Shown here piece after piece: positions 9,156-19,500 of a DNA stretch of 64,000 bases (positions are counted from its first letter, which is position 1; each line of letters starts with the position of its first letter). Source of the stretch: Sediminibacterium sp. FEMGT703S (lineage in GTDB: Bacteria; Bacteroidota; Bacteroidia; Chitinophagales; Chitinophagaceae); the NCBI GenBank assembly GCA_002786355.1, contig PGCO01000008.1:1-64000 (forward strand), written 5' to 3'. Under the pieces are notes generated by a model, which worked only from the letters and a program-made list of their open reading frames with translations, was not told where the DNA came from and made no database searches. The position numbers and the translations under genes are program-made.

Positions 9156-9800
9156 TTATTGAATTGATTCTAAAGCCCTATCTAATCTAGCTTTTAGATC
9201 GGCATAAGGAGTGTACCCTCTTGCCAATAAATGGAATTTGGTTTCAGACTCTTGTAATAATACACAGGGATAGCCAGTAACTTGCAATTGTTTCACCAAT
9301 GCAAACTCATAATTGGCTTTTTCCTTGTATTCCTCGCTTTTAAGCCTTTCGTAAAAAAGTTCGGGCTGAATGCTGTATTTTTCTAGCAAATGTTTGTAGG
9401 CTTCGTCGTCTGTTAGGTCTCTTCCTTCAAAGTGTAATGCTTTTTGCAAATCTGAAGCAAACTCAACTTGCTTCTCAGGATAAATCTCTTTGAAAATGGA
9501 TAAAGCAATAGCTGGTTTTTCAGAGTTGGGATACCAATCGCTGAGGTCTGGATTATTGATATGCCAAAGATAATCGGGTCCAAAAGTAACGCCAGCATAC
9601 TCTTCAACCGTTTTATAGGCCGATTGAATATACCCAGCTGTAGCACTTATATGAACGGGCTCTTCTGGTAAAATCATTCCTCCGGATAGTACTTCTATTT
9701 GAAGATGCGGATATTGATTAGCTATTTGGGTCATTATTGGGCTAAATCCATAACACCACCCACAATAGGCGTCGTAACAATAAAAGAGTATTGGTTTCAT
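9156..9800 (-). CDS. DsbA-family (FrnE-like) thiol oxidoreductase
   Basis: 214 residues without a signal peptide, so likely cytoplasmic. The thioredoxin-fold active site CGWC is at residues 13-16, directly after the first strand (PILFYCYDAY). A helical insertion (about 60-150) follows, then the cis-proline region TGYPCVLL. This is the layout of the DsbA/FrnE-like oxidoreductase group (DSBA domain, Pfam PF01323). The family reduces or isomerises disulfides, and related proteins act in stress tolerance; the substrate here is unknown. The start ATG at 9800 is 64 bp from the divergent aminotransferase gene at 9865. Confidence 0.85.
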   Translation of the reverse strand: MKPILFYCYDAYCGWCYGFSPIMTQIANQYPHLQIEVLSGGMILPEEPVHISATAGYIQSAYKTVEEYAGVTFGPDYLWHINNPDLSDWYPNSEKPAIALSIFKEIYPEKQVEFASDLQKALHFEGRDLTDDEAYKHLLEKYSIQPELFYERLKSEEYKEKANYEFALVKQLQVTGYPCVLLQESETKFHLLARGYTPYADLKARLDRALESIQ

Positions 9801-9864
9801 AGTGCAAATTTAGGAATGGATTCTATAGCTTTGCTAGCTGATTTAACCAATAAAATGTTAGAAT

Positions 9865-11064
9865 ATGCCTGGTTTTGAACTTTTTGGTGCCGAAGAAAGA
9901 AAAGAAGTAAATGATGTACTTGAAACTGGTATTTTGATGCGGTATGGATTTGATGGCCCAAGGAAAGGTATTTGGAAAGCACAAGAACTAGAGAAAGCAA
10001 TTACTGAAACATTTGGTTGCCAATATGCTCAACTCACTTCTTCAGGAACCGCAGCCTTAACTACTGCTATGCTTGCATTAGGCATTGGCGTTGGGGATGA
10101 AGTGATCATGCCATCTTTTACTTTTGTTGCCAGTTTTGAAGCTGTTTTAAGCGTTGGTGCAATACCTGTTTTGGTAGATGTAGATGATACGCTCACCCTG
10201 CGTCCGGATGCTGTTAAAAATGCGATTACAGCAAAAACAAAATGTGTGATGCCAGTTCATATGTGTGGTAGTATGGCAGATTTAGACGCGCTTTCAGCCA
10301 TTTGCGCAGAACACCAGTTGATTTTGTTAGAAGATGCTTGTCAAAGTATTGGAGGTACTTATAAGGGGAAAGCTTTGGGTACCATTGGTCATGCTGGTAC
10401 ATTCAGTTTTGATTTTGTAAAAATGATTACTTGTGCTGAGGGGGGAGTAGTGATGACGAATGATAAAGCTGTTTATACTAAATCAGACGGTTATACAGAT
10501 CATGGCCATGACCATTTAGGGGTAGACAGAGGGGCTGACCTCCATCCATTTATTGGATATAATTTTCGAATCAGCGAATTGCATGCTGCTGTAGGACTTG
10601 CTCAAATTAAAAAGTTGAACACATTTCTAGCATTACAGAAAAAAAACAACAAGGCACTTAGAACCTATTTGGAGCAGATACCTGAAGTTAGTTTTAGAAG
10701 AGTGCCTGAAGGAGGCGAAGATAGCTGTAGTTTTTTGAGCTGGTTCTTGCCAACTGCAGAACAAACACAAGCAGTAGTTGCTGAAATGAAAGCACAAGGA
10801 ATTTTAGCGGGTAATTTTTATTGGTTTGCAAATAATTGGCATTATATCAGCAAATGGGATCATTTAAAAAATGCAACTACCTTAAGCCGAATTAGCCCTG
10901 AGCAAGAAGCTGCATTGATCAAACTTAAATCAACTGTTTTTGCAGAGAGCGATGCAATAATGAGTAGATGTATTTCTACAGCGATTAGTCTTGTTTGGAC
11001 AGAAGAGCAAATTCATGAGAAGGGCACTAAAATGGTTGAAGTAATTAAGAAAGTACTTGCTTAA
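9865..11064 (+). CDS. DegT/DnrJ/EryC1/StrS-family PLP aminotransferase
   Basis: 399 residues. The family hallmarks are visible: SSGTAAL (59-65) for phosphate binding, EDACQSIGG (156-164) with Asp157 and Gln160 at the cofactor, and FSFDFVKMITCAEGGV, in which Lys186 should form the Schiff base with pyridoxal phosphate. GYNFRISELHAAVG is the usual substrate-side motif. Family members transfer an amino group to keto-sugars during cell-surface or antibiotic sugar synthesis, or dehydrate such sugars. No nucleotide-sugar genes adjoin it, so the substrate cannot be stated. The small membrane protein gene starts 7 bp downstream. Confidence 0.9.
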   Translation: MPGFELFGAEERKEVNDVLETGILMRYGFDGPRKGIWKAQELEKAITETFGCQYAQLTSSGTAALTTAMLALGIGVGDEVIMPSFTFVASFEAVLSVGAIPVLVDVDDTLTLRPDAVKNAITAKTKCVMPVHMCGSMADLDALSAICAEHQLILLEDACQSIGGTYKGKALGTIGHAGTFSFDFVKMITCAEGGVVMTNDKAVYTKSDGYTDHGHDHLGVDRGADLHPFIGYNFRISELHAAVGLAQIKKLNTFLALQKKNNKALRTYLEQIPEVSFRRVPEGGEDSCSFLSWFLPTAEQTQAVVAEMKAQGILAGNFYWFANNWHYISKWDHLKNATTLSRISPEQEAALIKLKSTVFAESDAIMSRCISTAISLVWTEEQIHEKGTKMVEVIKKVLA

Positions 11065-11071
11065 TCTGTTT

Positions 11072-11479
11072 ATGCAAACATTTTATTTTAAAGCACTTCA
11101 AACAAGTAAACTGCTTTTGTTTCTATGGCCAATTTTGGCAATTGCAAAAGGCATTGCTTGGTATCAAACGCGCAAACAGTTAGATTTATTTATTGCCATT
11201 GGTTTTGCCATTGCTGCTATATTGGGTTTTCTGGGTTCAAGGAAAAATATCAAAGCTTATTTGAGTATTGACGATAATGGGATTGAATGGTGTTATGAAA
11301 ACATGCACCAACCTATTCGAATTCAGTGGCAAGAAATAGAAAGAATTAAGTTTGAAAATGAAGGTGTATCTATCTTTCAAGCCAATAGTTTCCGTGAGTT
11401 TATTTTGATGAAAAACTTGAATCCCGAAGATCAAGAGTCGGTTAAACAACTATTGAGTAGCTATACTAAGGATGTTTAG
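11072..11479 (+). CDS. Small membrane protein with PH-like C-terminal domain
   Basis: 135 residues from the ATG at 11072; a TTG at 11057 would overlap the aminotransferase gene and add residues with no visible role. Two hydrophobic segments (about 14-30 and 38-55) are followed by a soluble part of about 75 residues. This part reads as beta-strands with a Trp-rich core (IEWCYENM, IRIQWQEIERIKFEN) and a final helix, as in bacterial PH-like domains. I infer this fold from pattern only. It follows the aminotransferase gene by 7 bp. Its last 14 bp overlap the convergent gene at 11466-11792. Confidence 0.65.
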   Translation: MQTFYFKALQTSKLLLFLWPILAIAKGIAWYQTRKQLDLFIAIGFAIAAILGFLGSRKNIKAYLSIDDNGIEWCYENMHQPIRIQWQEIERIKFENEGVSIFQANSFREFILMKNLNPEDQESVKQLLSSYTKDV

Positions 11480-11792
11480 GCCTTTTGCCTTCTAATTGAT
11501 CGGTATACTCTATACTGCCTAATCTAAACCTGAAAGGAATTTTCGTTGCTTTTTCTAGCTGTAATTCTTTTTTGCAAAAGAATCCCAATCCCTTCACATA
11601 ATGGTCTGATGGCAAAATTTTAACGGGACGTTGTTTTAAACTATCTAACTTTTCTTGAAAGGTAGAGGATGCAGAAGATGGTTTAAAATATTTAGATAAG
11701 TCAGCTGATTCAGTGATAAATTTTGATTGTGCATTAGCAGAAAGCACTATTGTTAGGTATAAATTCACAAACAAACAAATCCTTTTAAGCAT
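11466..11792 (-). CDS. Small secreted protein of unknown function
   Basis: 108 residues. The N-terminus MLKRICLFVNLYLTIVLSANAQ is a clear signal peptide with cleavage likely after ANA, so the mature protein of about 87 residues is periplasmic. It has basic and hydrophobic patches (FFCKKELQLEKATKIPFRFRLGSIEYTDQLEG) and a lone cysteine. I recognise no family. Its 3' end overlaps the convergent membrane protein gene by 14 bp. Its start is 47 bp from the rpoN start on the other strand, so the two genes share a short divergent promoter region. Confidence 0.65.
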   Translation of the reverse strand: MLKRICLFVNLYLTIVLSANAQSKFITESADLSKYFKPSSASSTFQEKLDSLKQRPVKILPSDHYVKGLGFFCKKELQLEKATKIPFRFRLGSIEYTDQLEGKRPKHP

Positions 11793-11839
11793 CTTATGGT
11801 ATTAAAACTATGTAAATTTACAGCGTAATATTTTAATGG

Positions 11840-13330
11840 ATGTCACTCGGTCAATCTTTACAACAAAAATTATTGCAGAAACTGTCTCCTCAGCAGATTC
11901 AGTTAATGAAGCTATTACAAGTGCCTACTGCCAACTTAGAGGAGCGCATTAAAGAAGAGTTAGAAGAGAATCCTGCTTTAGAACAAGGTGATGAAGGTCA
12001 TGAAGATGAATACACAGATGAGTTAAAAGATGAATTTGACGGAATGGGTGAAGACGATTCAGATCCCGATGGTAGCGAAGACGATTATGATAGCGTTGAT
12101 ATTAGCGAGTATGTGGTAGATGATGACGGCGAAATAGCAGACTATAAAACGAAGGATGATAATTATCCAGAAATGGATGATCAAAAAGTTATTCCCATTA
12201 AATTAGAAACTAGTTTTCATGAGTTGGTCTTGAACCAGCTGGGTATGCTTGAATTAGATGAACGTAGTTATAAAATTGCAGAGCAAATTGTAGGTAGTTT
12301 AGACGATGATGGATACTTGCGAAGAGAATTAAGTTCTATTTCGGATGATTTGGCATTTAGGCAAAGTTTAATAGTAGAAGAAAAAGAAATTGAAGCCATC
12401 ATTTTACAAATTCAACAATTTGATCCTGCTGGAATTGCAGCTAGAGATTTAAAAGAGTGTTTGTTGTTACAGCTGAAACGAAAAACTGATGAGGGCAAAA
12501 GTGTTGAATTAGCTGCTCAAATTCTCACTAAATATTTTGAAGAGTTTACTAAGAAGCATTACGAAAAAATTCAAAAAAGTTTAGGACTGACCGACGAACA
12601 GTTGAAGGATGTGATTGGTCAAATCATCAAACTGAATCCCAAGCCAGGAGGCAATTTGGGCGAAATGAATCAAGCAGAGAATTACATTGTTCCTGATTTT
12701 TTTGTAATCAATAACAATGGGTTACTAGAATTAACATTGAATGCGAAAAATGCTCCAGACTTACGGGTAAGTGAAGGGTATAGAGATATGTTAAAGGATT
12801 ATGAGAAAGGAAGTAAAAAAGATAAACGTCAAAAAGAAGCGGTCCTTTTCATTAAGCAAAAAATAGATTCTGCCAAATGGTTTATTGATATGATTAAACA
12901 AAGGCAAGATACTTTGATTGGAACTATGGGAGCCATTATGAAACACCAGCAGGAGTTTTTTTTGACTGGTGACGAAACAACGATGCGCCCTATGATATTG
13001 AAGGATATAGCTGAACTTACTGGATTAGATATTTCAACAGTTAGTAGAGTAGCGAATAGTAAATTTGTACAAACTGAATTTGGAACTTATCGACTTAAAT
13101 TCTTTTTTAGTGAATCTTTAAGTACAGAGAGTGGGGAAGAAGTTAGTACACGTGAAGTGAAAAAGATTTTGAGTGATATGATTGAATCTGAAGACAAACA
13201 CAAGCCTTTAAGCGATGAGGTCCTGACGGAAATGCTGCAGGAAAAAGGATACAATATTGCTCGTAGAACGGTAGCTAAATACAGAGAACAGTTGAATGTA
13301 CCTGTTGCCAGATTGCGTAAAGAACTTTAA
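11840..13330 (+). CDS. rpoN: RNA polymerase sigma-54 factor
   Basis: 496 residues, the usual length. Region I at the N-terminus is Gln/Leu-rich (GQSLQQKLLQKLSPQQIQLMK) and contacts activators. Region II, about residues 50-105, is extremely acidic. The core-binding part follows, then the helix-turn-helix (LTGLDISTVSRV) and the RpoN box ARRTVAKYRE near residue 480, the signature of sigma-54. It directs transcription from -24/-12 promoters and needs an enhancer-binding ATPase; none is encoded in this window. An in-frame-shifted ATG lies at 11836, but 11840 gives the family N-terminus MSLGQ. The gene heads a plus-strand run with the PAP2-like gene (9 bp later) and the RND exporter. Confidence 0.97.
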   Translation: MSLGQSLQQKLLQKLSPQQIQLMKLLQVPTANLEERIKEELEENPALEQGDEGHEDEYTDELKDEFDGMGEDDSDPDGSEDDYDSVDISEYVVDDDGEIADYKTKDDNYPEMDDQKVIPIKLETSFHELVLNQLGMLELDERSYKIAEQIVGSLDDDGYLRRELSSISDDLAFRQSLIVEEKEIEAIILQIQQFDPAGIAARDLKECLLLQLKRKTDEGKSVELAAQILTKYFEEFTKKHYEKIQKSLGLTDEQLKDVIGQIIKLNPKPGGNLGEMNQAENYIVPDFFVINNNGLLELTLNAKNAPDLRVSEGYRDMLKDYEKGSKKDKRQKEAVLFIKQKIDSAKWFIDMIKQRQDTLIGTMGAIMKHQQEFFLTGDETTMRPMILKDIAELTGLDISTVSRVANSKFVQTEFGTYRLKFFFSESLSTESGEEVSTREVKKILSDMIESEDKHKPLSDEVLTEMLQEKGYNIARRTVAKYREQLNVPVARLRKEL

Positions 13331-13339
13331 TTTTTTTAA

Positions 13340-14041
13340 ATGACATCAGAGTCTATTAATAATCCCTTTAATAAACAACAGGAGCCAATCAATGCATCCT
13401 ACGATAACCCAAGTTGGCCTGCAGTTGTTAAAGGATTTGCTAAGTTATTTTCCTATCTTTTTCATCCACTCTTTATACCAACCTACTTTTTTTTATACCT
13501 CATGCAGTATTACTCTTTTGAGTTTGCAGGTATTACCGATTGGCAATTGAAATTGAGGTTATTTGGTGTTTTTTGGATGACGGCCTTTTTTCCTGCTTTT
13601 GCAGTATTTCTTTTATGGCGACTTAAGTTTAGTGAGGGCATTTTTTTGCGTACCCAAAAAGAACGCATCGTGCCATATATTATTACCATGTTTTTTTATT
13701 GGTGGATGCATTATTTGAGCCGTAATTTTCCTGATCAGCCTGCTGTCTTGAAGTTCTTTTATACGGGGATTTTTATGAGCTCTGTGGCTGGACTATTGGC
13801 TAATAATAACTATAAAATTAGTATGCATGCAATGGGAGTGGGTGGATTTGCGGCGGCTATAATCCTCACTTCAATGCATTATCAAAATTTAGATGGAATT
13901 GCAATTAGTTTAGCGGTATTAATTGCTGGCTTTATTTGTACAGCCCGATTGATTTTAAATGAACATACTTTGAAGGAAGTGTATACAGGACTTTTTGCGG
14001 GAGCGCTTTGTCAGGCTATTTCATATTACTTTGTAATGTAA
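13340..14041 (+). CDS. PAP2-like multi-pass membrane protein with degenerate phosphatase motif
   Basis: 233 residues with about six hydrophobic segments after a polar 30-residue N-terminus. The C-terminal half resembles membrane PAP2 phosphatases: NYKISMHAMG stands where the SGH motif would be, and ARLILNEHTLKEVYTGLFAG stands where SRxxxxxHxxxD would be. Arg and the second His are kept, while the final Asp is Glu and the first motif (KxxxxxxRP) is at best partial (RTQKERIVP). Catalysis on a lipid phosphate is therefore uncertain. It starts 9 bp after rpoN and precedes the exporter by 55 bp, so cotranscription is likely. Confidence 0.7.
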   Translation: MTSESINNPFNKQQEPINASYDNPSWPAVVKGFAKLFSYLFHPLFIPTYFFLYLMQYYSFEFAGITDWQLKLRLFGVFWMTAFFPAFAVFLLWRLKFSEGIFLRTQKERIVPYIITMFFYWWMHYLSRNFPDQPAVLKFFYTGIFMSSVAGLLANNNYKISMHAMGVGGFAAAIILTSMHYQNLDGIAISLAVLIAGFICTARLILNEHTLKEVYTGLFAGALCQAISYYFVM

Positions 14042-14096
14042 TATTCCCCTTCTTCCTTTGTTTTTTGTTTCTTTGCACCTCATTCAACTCATTTGC

Positions 14097-16421
14097 ATGT
14101 GGTATAAGGCAGGGAAAACCATCTTACGTTTCAGAATCAGTTTATTATTTGCTTTGTTTGTTGCAACGGCTTTCATGGCTTGGCAGGCTTCTAAGGTTCA
14201 ATTGAGTTATGATTTTACCAGAGCCTTGCCAACTGATAATCCAAAATTTATTGCATACCAAGATTTTCTGAAGCAATTTGGTAATGATGGAAATACTGTT
14301 GTGATTGGGATTCAATCCAATCGTTTTTATGAGAAAGACTTTTTTAATGAAGTATATGCATTGAGTCAACGATTAAAAAAAGTGCCTGGTGTAAATGAAG
14401 TGTTGAGTGTACCTGATGCTGTAACGCTGTTGAATGATGTAGAAAATCAACAATTAGTTCCACAGAAAATTTTTAATCCTCCTTACGCAAATCAGGCTGA
14501 TTTAGATTCGGCAAAATCTACTTTTGAAAATTTGCCCTTCTATCGAACCCTTTTACATAATCCTGAAAAGAAAGCCTATTTATTGGGTGTTACGGTAAAT
14601 AAAGATTCCATTAACAGCAAATACAGAACGGTAATTGTAAATAATATTTTGAAGGAGACTGGTATTTTTGAGTCGAATACAAAGTCAGAATTGCAAATTA
14701 GCGGATTGCCATTTATCAGAACCGTTATTGGCGATAGAATTAAAGACGAAATGAATTGGTTTTTAATTGGATCATTGGCGCTTTCTGCAATCACTTTATT
14801 TATTTTTTTCCGGTCTGTTAGTGCAACCATCATGAGTTTGTTGGTTGTTGGTATGGGGGTGATTTGGAGTGTAGGAACCCTTGTATTATTTGGCTATAAA
14901 ATCACTTTGCTAACTGCTTTAATTCCACCTTTGGTTGTTGTAATTGGAATACCTAATTGTATTTATTTTTTAAATAAGTACCATACTGCTTATAAAGAAA
15001 AAGGAAACAAAGAAGAAGCATTGGTTACCATGGTAGGAAGAATGGGTATTGTTACTTTATTCTGCAATATTGCTGCTGCTATTGGGTTTGCGGTGTTTGC
15101 ATTAACCAAAAGTCAGTTGTTAAAAGAGTTTGGTGCAGTAGCGGGGATTAATATTTTGTTGTTGTTTTTTATCTCCCTGTTTTTTATTCCGCCGGTACTT
15201 AGTTTTTTACCTGCTCCAAAAACTAAGCACACAAAATATTTAGATAATGCATTTTTAGCATCCATTCTAGTTAAAATTGAACGTTGGACTTTTCATCATA
15301 CTAGGATGGTTTATATGGTTACAATCATTGTAACGGTTATTTCCATTATCGGAATTTTTAGAATTAAAAGCGAAGGATTTATTGTAGATGATTTGCCAAA
15401 AGCGGATAAAATTTATACCGACCTTAAATGGTTTGAAGACAATTTTGGGGGAGTGATGCCGCTGGAAATTATTGTAGATACCAAAAAGAAAAATGGTTTG
15501 ATGCGTTCCGTTAAACCAATCGCCGCAATAGATGAGTTCTCTGCTTATTTAGATTCTTCTGAATATACTGCAAGGCCTCTATCATTTGTTGAAGGCTTGA
15601 AGTTTGCAAAGCAAGCATTCTATGATGGGGATTCTTTAAGTTACGCAATTCCATACGAGAGTGATCTTGCTTTTATAGGACCGTATTTAAAAGCTAAAAA
15701 AGACAGTAGTGGTAAAAGTGATGGCTCAGGTGCTTTTAATAGACTGATTAATAATTTTATTGATAGTAATAAACAGAAGGCAAGAATTAGTGTGAACATG
15801 AAAGATGTTGGTAGTGCTAAATTGCCTGAATTATTGACTGCATTTGAAACAAGGGCCAATCAAGTTTTTGATACGTCAAACTATAAAGTGAGTTTTACAG
15901 GAAGTAGTGTAAGTTTTTTAGAAGGGTCTAGCTTTATCATCAATGGATTAAAAGAAAGTATTTTTTGGGCTTTCTTACTGATTACGCTTTGTATGCTTTA
16001 CTTGTTTAAATCGATGCGAATACTAGTCAGTTCACTTATTCCTAATTTAATTCCATTAATTGTTACAGCAGGGGTCATGGGTTGGGCTGGCATTGCATTA
16101 AAACCTTCTACCGTATTGGTGTTTAGTGTGGCATTGGGTATTGTGATTGACGTGACCATTCGTTTTTTAATCAATTACAAACAAGAGCTCCCCGCTCATA
16201 ATAATCAAGTTAACCCTACGCTAGTACAAACAATAAGGCATACCGGAATCAGCATTATCTATACTTCGCTGGTTTTGATTGCAGGCTTTATCATTTTTAG
16301 TTTTAGTGATTTCGGTGGAACTAAAGCCTTGGGGTGGCTCACATCTTTAACATTGGTGGTTGGTACAATCACAAATTTAATCCTTTTGCCAGTTTTGATT
16401 AAGCAAGTTTCAGTGAAATAA
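14097..16421 (+). CDS. RND/MMPL-family exporter
   Basis: 774 residues from the ATG at 14097 (MWYKAGKTILRF); the frame opens earlier at TTG 14058, which overlaps no family sequence. The layout is that of MMPL/SSD proteins: one N-terminal transmembrane helix, a periplasmic domain (about 30-215), a five- to six-helix bundle (about 220-400), a second periplasmic domain, and a second bundle to the C-terminus. The second bundle carries FSVALGIVIDVTIRFLI, with the Asp typical of proton-coupled members. Such proteins export lipids, hopanoids or drugs; the substrate is not evident. It is the last gene of the rpoN run, 101 bp ahead of the SusC gene. Confidence 0.88.
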   Translation: MWYKAGKTILRFRISLLFALFVATAFMAWQASKVQLSYDFTRALPTDNPKFIAYQDFLKQFGNDGNTVVIGIQSNRFYEKDFFNEVYALSQRLKKVPGVNEVLSVPDAVTLLNDVENQQLVPQKIFNPPYANQADLDSAKSTFENLPFYRTLLHNPEKKAYLLGVTVNKDSINSKYRTVIVNNILKETGIFESNTKSELQISGLPFIRTVIGDRIKDEMNWFLIGSLALSAITLFIFFRSVSATIMSLLVVGMGVIWSVGTLVLFGYKITLLTALIPPLVVVIGIPNCIYFLNKYHTAYKEKGNKEEALVTMVGRMGIVTLFCNIAAAIGFAVFALTKSQLLKEFGAVAGINILLLFFISLFFIPPVLSFLPAPKTKHTKYLDNAFLASILVKIERWTFHHTRMVYMVTIIVTVISIIGIFRIKSEGFIVDDLPKADKIYTDLKWFEDNFGGVMPLEIIVDTKKKNGLMRSVKPIAAIDEFSAYLDSSEYTARPLSFVEGLKFAKQAFYDGDSLSYAIPYESDLAFIGPYLKAKKDSSGKSDGSGAFNRLINNFIDSNKQKARISVNMKDVGSAKLPELLTAFETRANQVFDTSNYKVSFTGSSVSFLEGSSFIINGLKESIFWAFLLITLCMLYLFKSMRILVSSLIPNLIPLIVTAGVMGWAGIALKPSTVLVFSVALGIVIDVTIRFLINYKQELPAHNNQVNPTLVQTIRHTGISIIYTSLVLIAGFIIFSFSDFGGTKALGWLTSLTLVVGTITNLILLPVLIKQVSVK

Positions 16422-16521
16422 TAACTGCGTATAACCTTGAGTTATATTTTTAAGTTATTTTATATGCAGCAAAAATGTTAAATTTATTGCCTTTAAACTG
16501 AATCTTTTTTAACCAAAATTA

Positions 16522-19500
16522 ATGCTCATGAGAAAATTAGTAGTTCTCTTGACGTTTGCCCTATGTTTTTTAACACAGGCATACGCTCAAACTGCTCGAA
16601 CAGTTACCGGTAAGGTTACTGATGAAAAAGGCGTGCCCTTAAGCGGCGTTACAGTATCTGCAATAGGTGCAGATACAAAAAGTGTCACTGATGCTACAGG
16701 TGCTTTTTCAATCCAATTACCTAGTAAGTCAAAAAGCCTTCGTTTTTCATACGTTGGATTTGATAATCAGGACATAACTGTTACAGGTACTAATTTAATG
16801 GTAAAATTAAAATCTGAAGACAAATCGCTTGATGAAGTGGTAGTAGTAGGATATGGTACTGTTAAGAAAAGAGACCTAACAGGTAATATTTCAACTATCA
16901 ATGGTGATAAAGTAAGAGATCAACCTGTTCAGAGTTTTGATCAAGCACTATCTGGTCGTGCTGCAGGGGTAAATATTACTATTCCTAACGGAGTTGTAAA
17001 TAACCCACCTGTTATTAGAATTCGCGGGGTGAATTCTATTAGCTTAAGTTCTTTCCCGTTAGTAGTTATTGATGGGATTCCAACTTTTACTGGTGATGTA
17101 GGTAATGGACCTTCGAATAACCCATTGGGAGATATAAACCCAGCGGATATTGAAAGTGTTGATATCTTGAAAGACGCTGCTGCAAGTGCGATTTATGGAT
17201 CTAGAGCTTCTGCTGGTGTTTTATTAATTACTACCAAAAAAGGAAAACAAGGACGCGCTAAAGTTAGTTATGATGCTTGGTTGGGTTCTACTAAGCCTTT
17301 TAATCTTATTCCTGTTTTGAATGGCCGTCAATATGAAGAAATCAAAAACGAAGGTCTTACAAATGCAGGTACCCCTCCTAATGGAACAACTAGAGGATTT
17401 TATCCCTATTTAGATAATAATGGCAATCCAGTTAGTACAAATTGGTATGATGTTATCTATAGAACAGGTGTTTCACAAAATCAGAATTTAAGTATATCTG
17501 GCGCTAATGAAAAAACCAGTTATTTCTTTTCGGCTTCATACACCAATCAAGAGGGTATGATTCGTCAAAATGATTTCAAACGTTTGAATGCCACAATGAG
17601 TTTAGAACACAAAGTAAATGATCGGCTAACAATTGGAGGTAAGTTCCAATATGCTAACACAAATAACTTTGGTGTTAACTCAGGATCTACACCTGGTGGG
17701 GCATTTGCAACTTCGGGTATTGGTCGTTTAGGTTTCAACTTAGCGCCCAACGTTCCAGTTTTCTTAAACAACGGGAACTATAACTTAAATATACCTTCTA
17801 ACCAAATTGGTCAGGGTGCAAACTTAACTGCTTTGCAATTTACCAACCCTCAGGCTTTATTAGATCTAAGCAGATTTACTTCTGAATCTGATCGTGTTAT
17901 TGCAAATATTTATGGCAATATTAAATTAGCAGAAGGGTTAAATTTCAGAACCACTTTTGGTATTGACAATTTAACTACCATTAATAGATCATTCCAAAAT
18001 CCAGTTCATGGTGATGGAGTTGCAAATGGAGGTAACGCATCAAATACAAGTCAGTCATATCGCAGGTGGAACTTGACTAATGTATTGAGTTATAATAAGA
18101 GTTTTGGTAGTCACAATCTTTCTGCATTAGTAGGAAATGAGCAACAGTACACTGCACAAGAAGGATGGGGTGCTACAAGACAAGGTGTAACTGATCCATT
18201 TTTTAATGAATTCCAAGGTGGATACAATATTATTGTACCTGCAGGAAATTTCTTAAGTGAAAATTACTTGGTCTCTTTCTTTGGTCGAGTTAATTACGAC
18301 TATAATAAAAAGTATTTACTTTCTGTAAATGTGCGTAGAGATGGATTTTCAGCTTTTTCTCCAGAAAATAAATATGGTAATTTCTGGGGGGCTTCTGCAG
18401 GCTGGGTATTAAGTCAAGAAAAGTTTTTTCAGAAAGCAGGTTTAGACAAAATTTTTAGCAACTTCAAGTTAAGAGCAAGCTATGGTATTGTAGGTAATAA
18501 CCAAGGTATTAGTGACTTTGCCTTTTGGAGTTTCTTTGGTAGTGGCTTGTATGGTACCAATCCATCATTGGCATTCTCTCAAGCAGGAAACCGCGACTTA
18601 CGTTGGGAAACAAGTAAAAAAACAGATATCGGCTTAGAATTTGGTTTGTTAAATGGTCGTATGAATGTTGAAGCAACTTACTTCATGAATAATGTTGATA
18701 ACCTAATTTTAGCTGAGCCTCAAGCACCTTCAAGAGGTATTCCTGGAAACTCAATCCTTCAAAACGTTGGTTCTATGACCAATAAAGGTCTTGAATTTAC
18801 ATTGAATTACAAAGTGATTCAGAACAAAGACTTTACTTGGAATTCAAGCTTTAACATCACCACTTTAAATAATAAAGTAACTGCATTAGCAGCAGGTGGT
18901 GCTGATATTCAGCCTGCTACTTCTGGCTTAGAGCGTCCAAGTATGATTCGTGTTGGTCAATCTATTGGAAGTTTCTATGCAGTTAGAACAGCTGGCGTTA
19001 ATCCAGCTAATGGACAAAGAATATTTTTATATAGAGATGGTACTCAAGTTCAGTATAACCATGCTGCTCCAGTTGCACAACGTTGGACTTTACTTTCTAA
19101 CGGAGCTGTTGCACCCCGTGTTGCTGATCAAGCAAATGATGGTGTGATGATTGGACCAGCTTTACCTACTTGGACAGGTGGATGGGAAAACACTTTCCGT
19201 TATAAAAGTTTTGATGTGTCTATGTTGTTCTTCTTCTCAGGTGGCAACTATGTTTATAATGGAACTCGCGCAGGTATGTTAGATCAACGTAGCTGGAATA
19301 ATACTACCGATGTATTAAATAGATGGCAGAAACCTGGGGATCAAACTGATATTCCTCGTGTTGTGTTTGGTGATAATATTTCCAACGGTTCTGGCGTAGT
19401 TATTTCCGAAAATATTGAAAAAGGAGATTTTCTTAAGTTGAGAAACATTACTGTTGGTTATAGCTTACCAAAAAGTATAACTGATAAGGCTGGTATAAGT

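Noticed and set aside
9797..10000. Minus-strand ORF across the divergent promoter of the DsbA-like and aminotransferase genes
   Set aside because: Low-complexity translation, overlaps the start of the aminotransferase gene, no family pattern.
16422..16521. Bacteroidota -33/-7 promoter ahead of the first SusC gene
   Set aside because: AT-rich sequence offers several partial matches but no pair with proper spacing that stands out.
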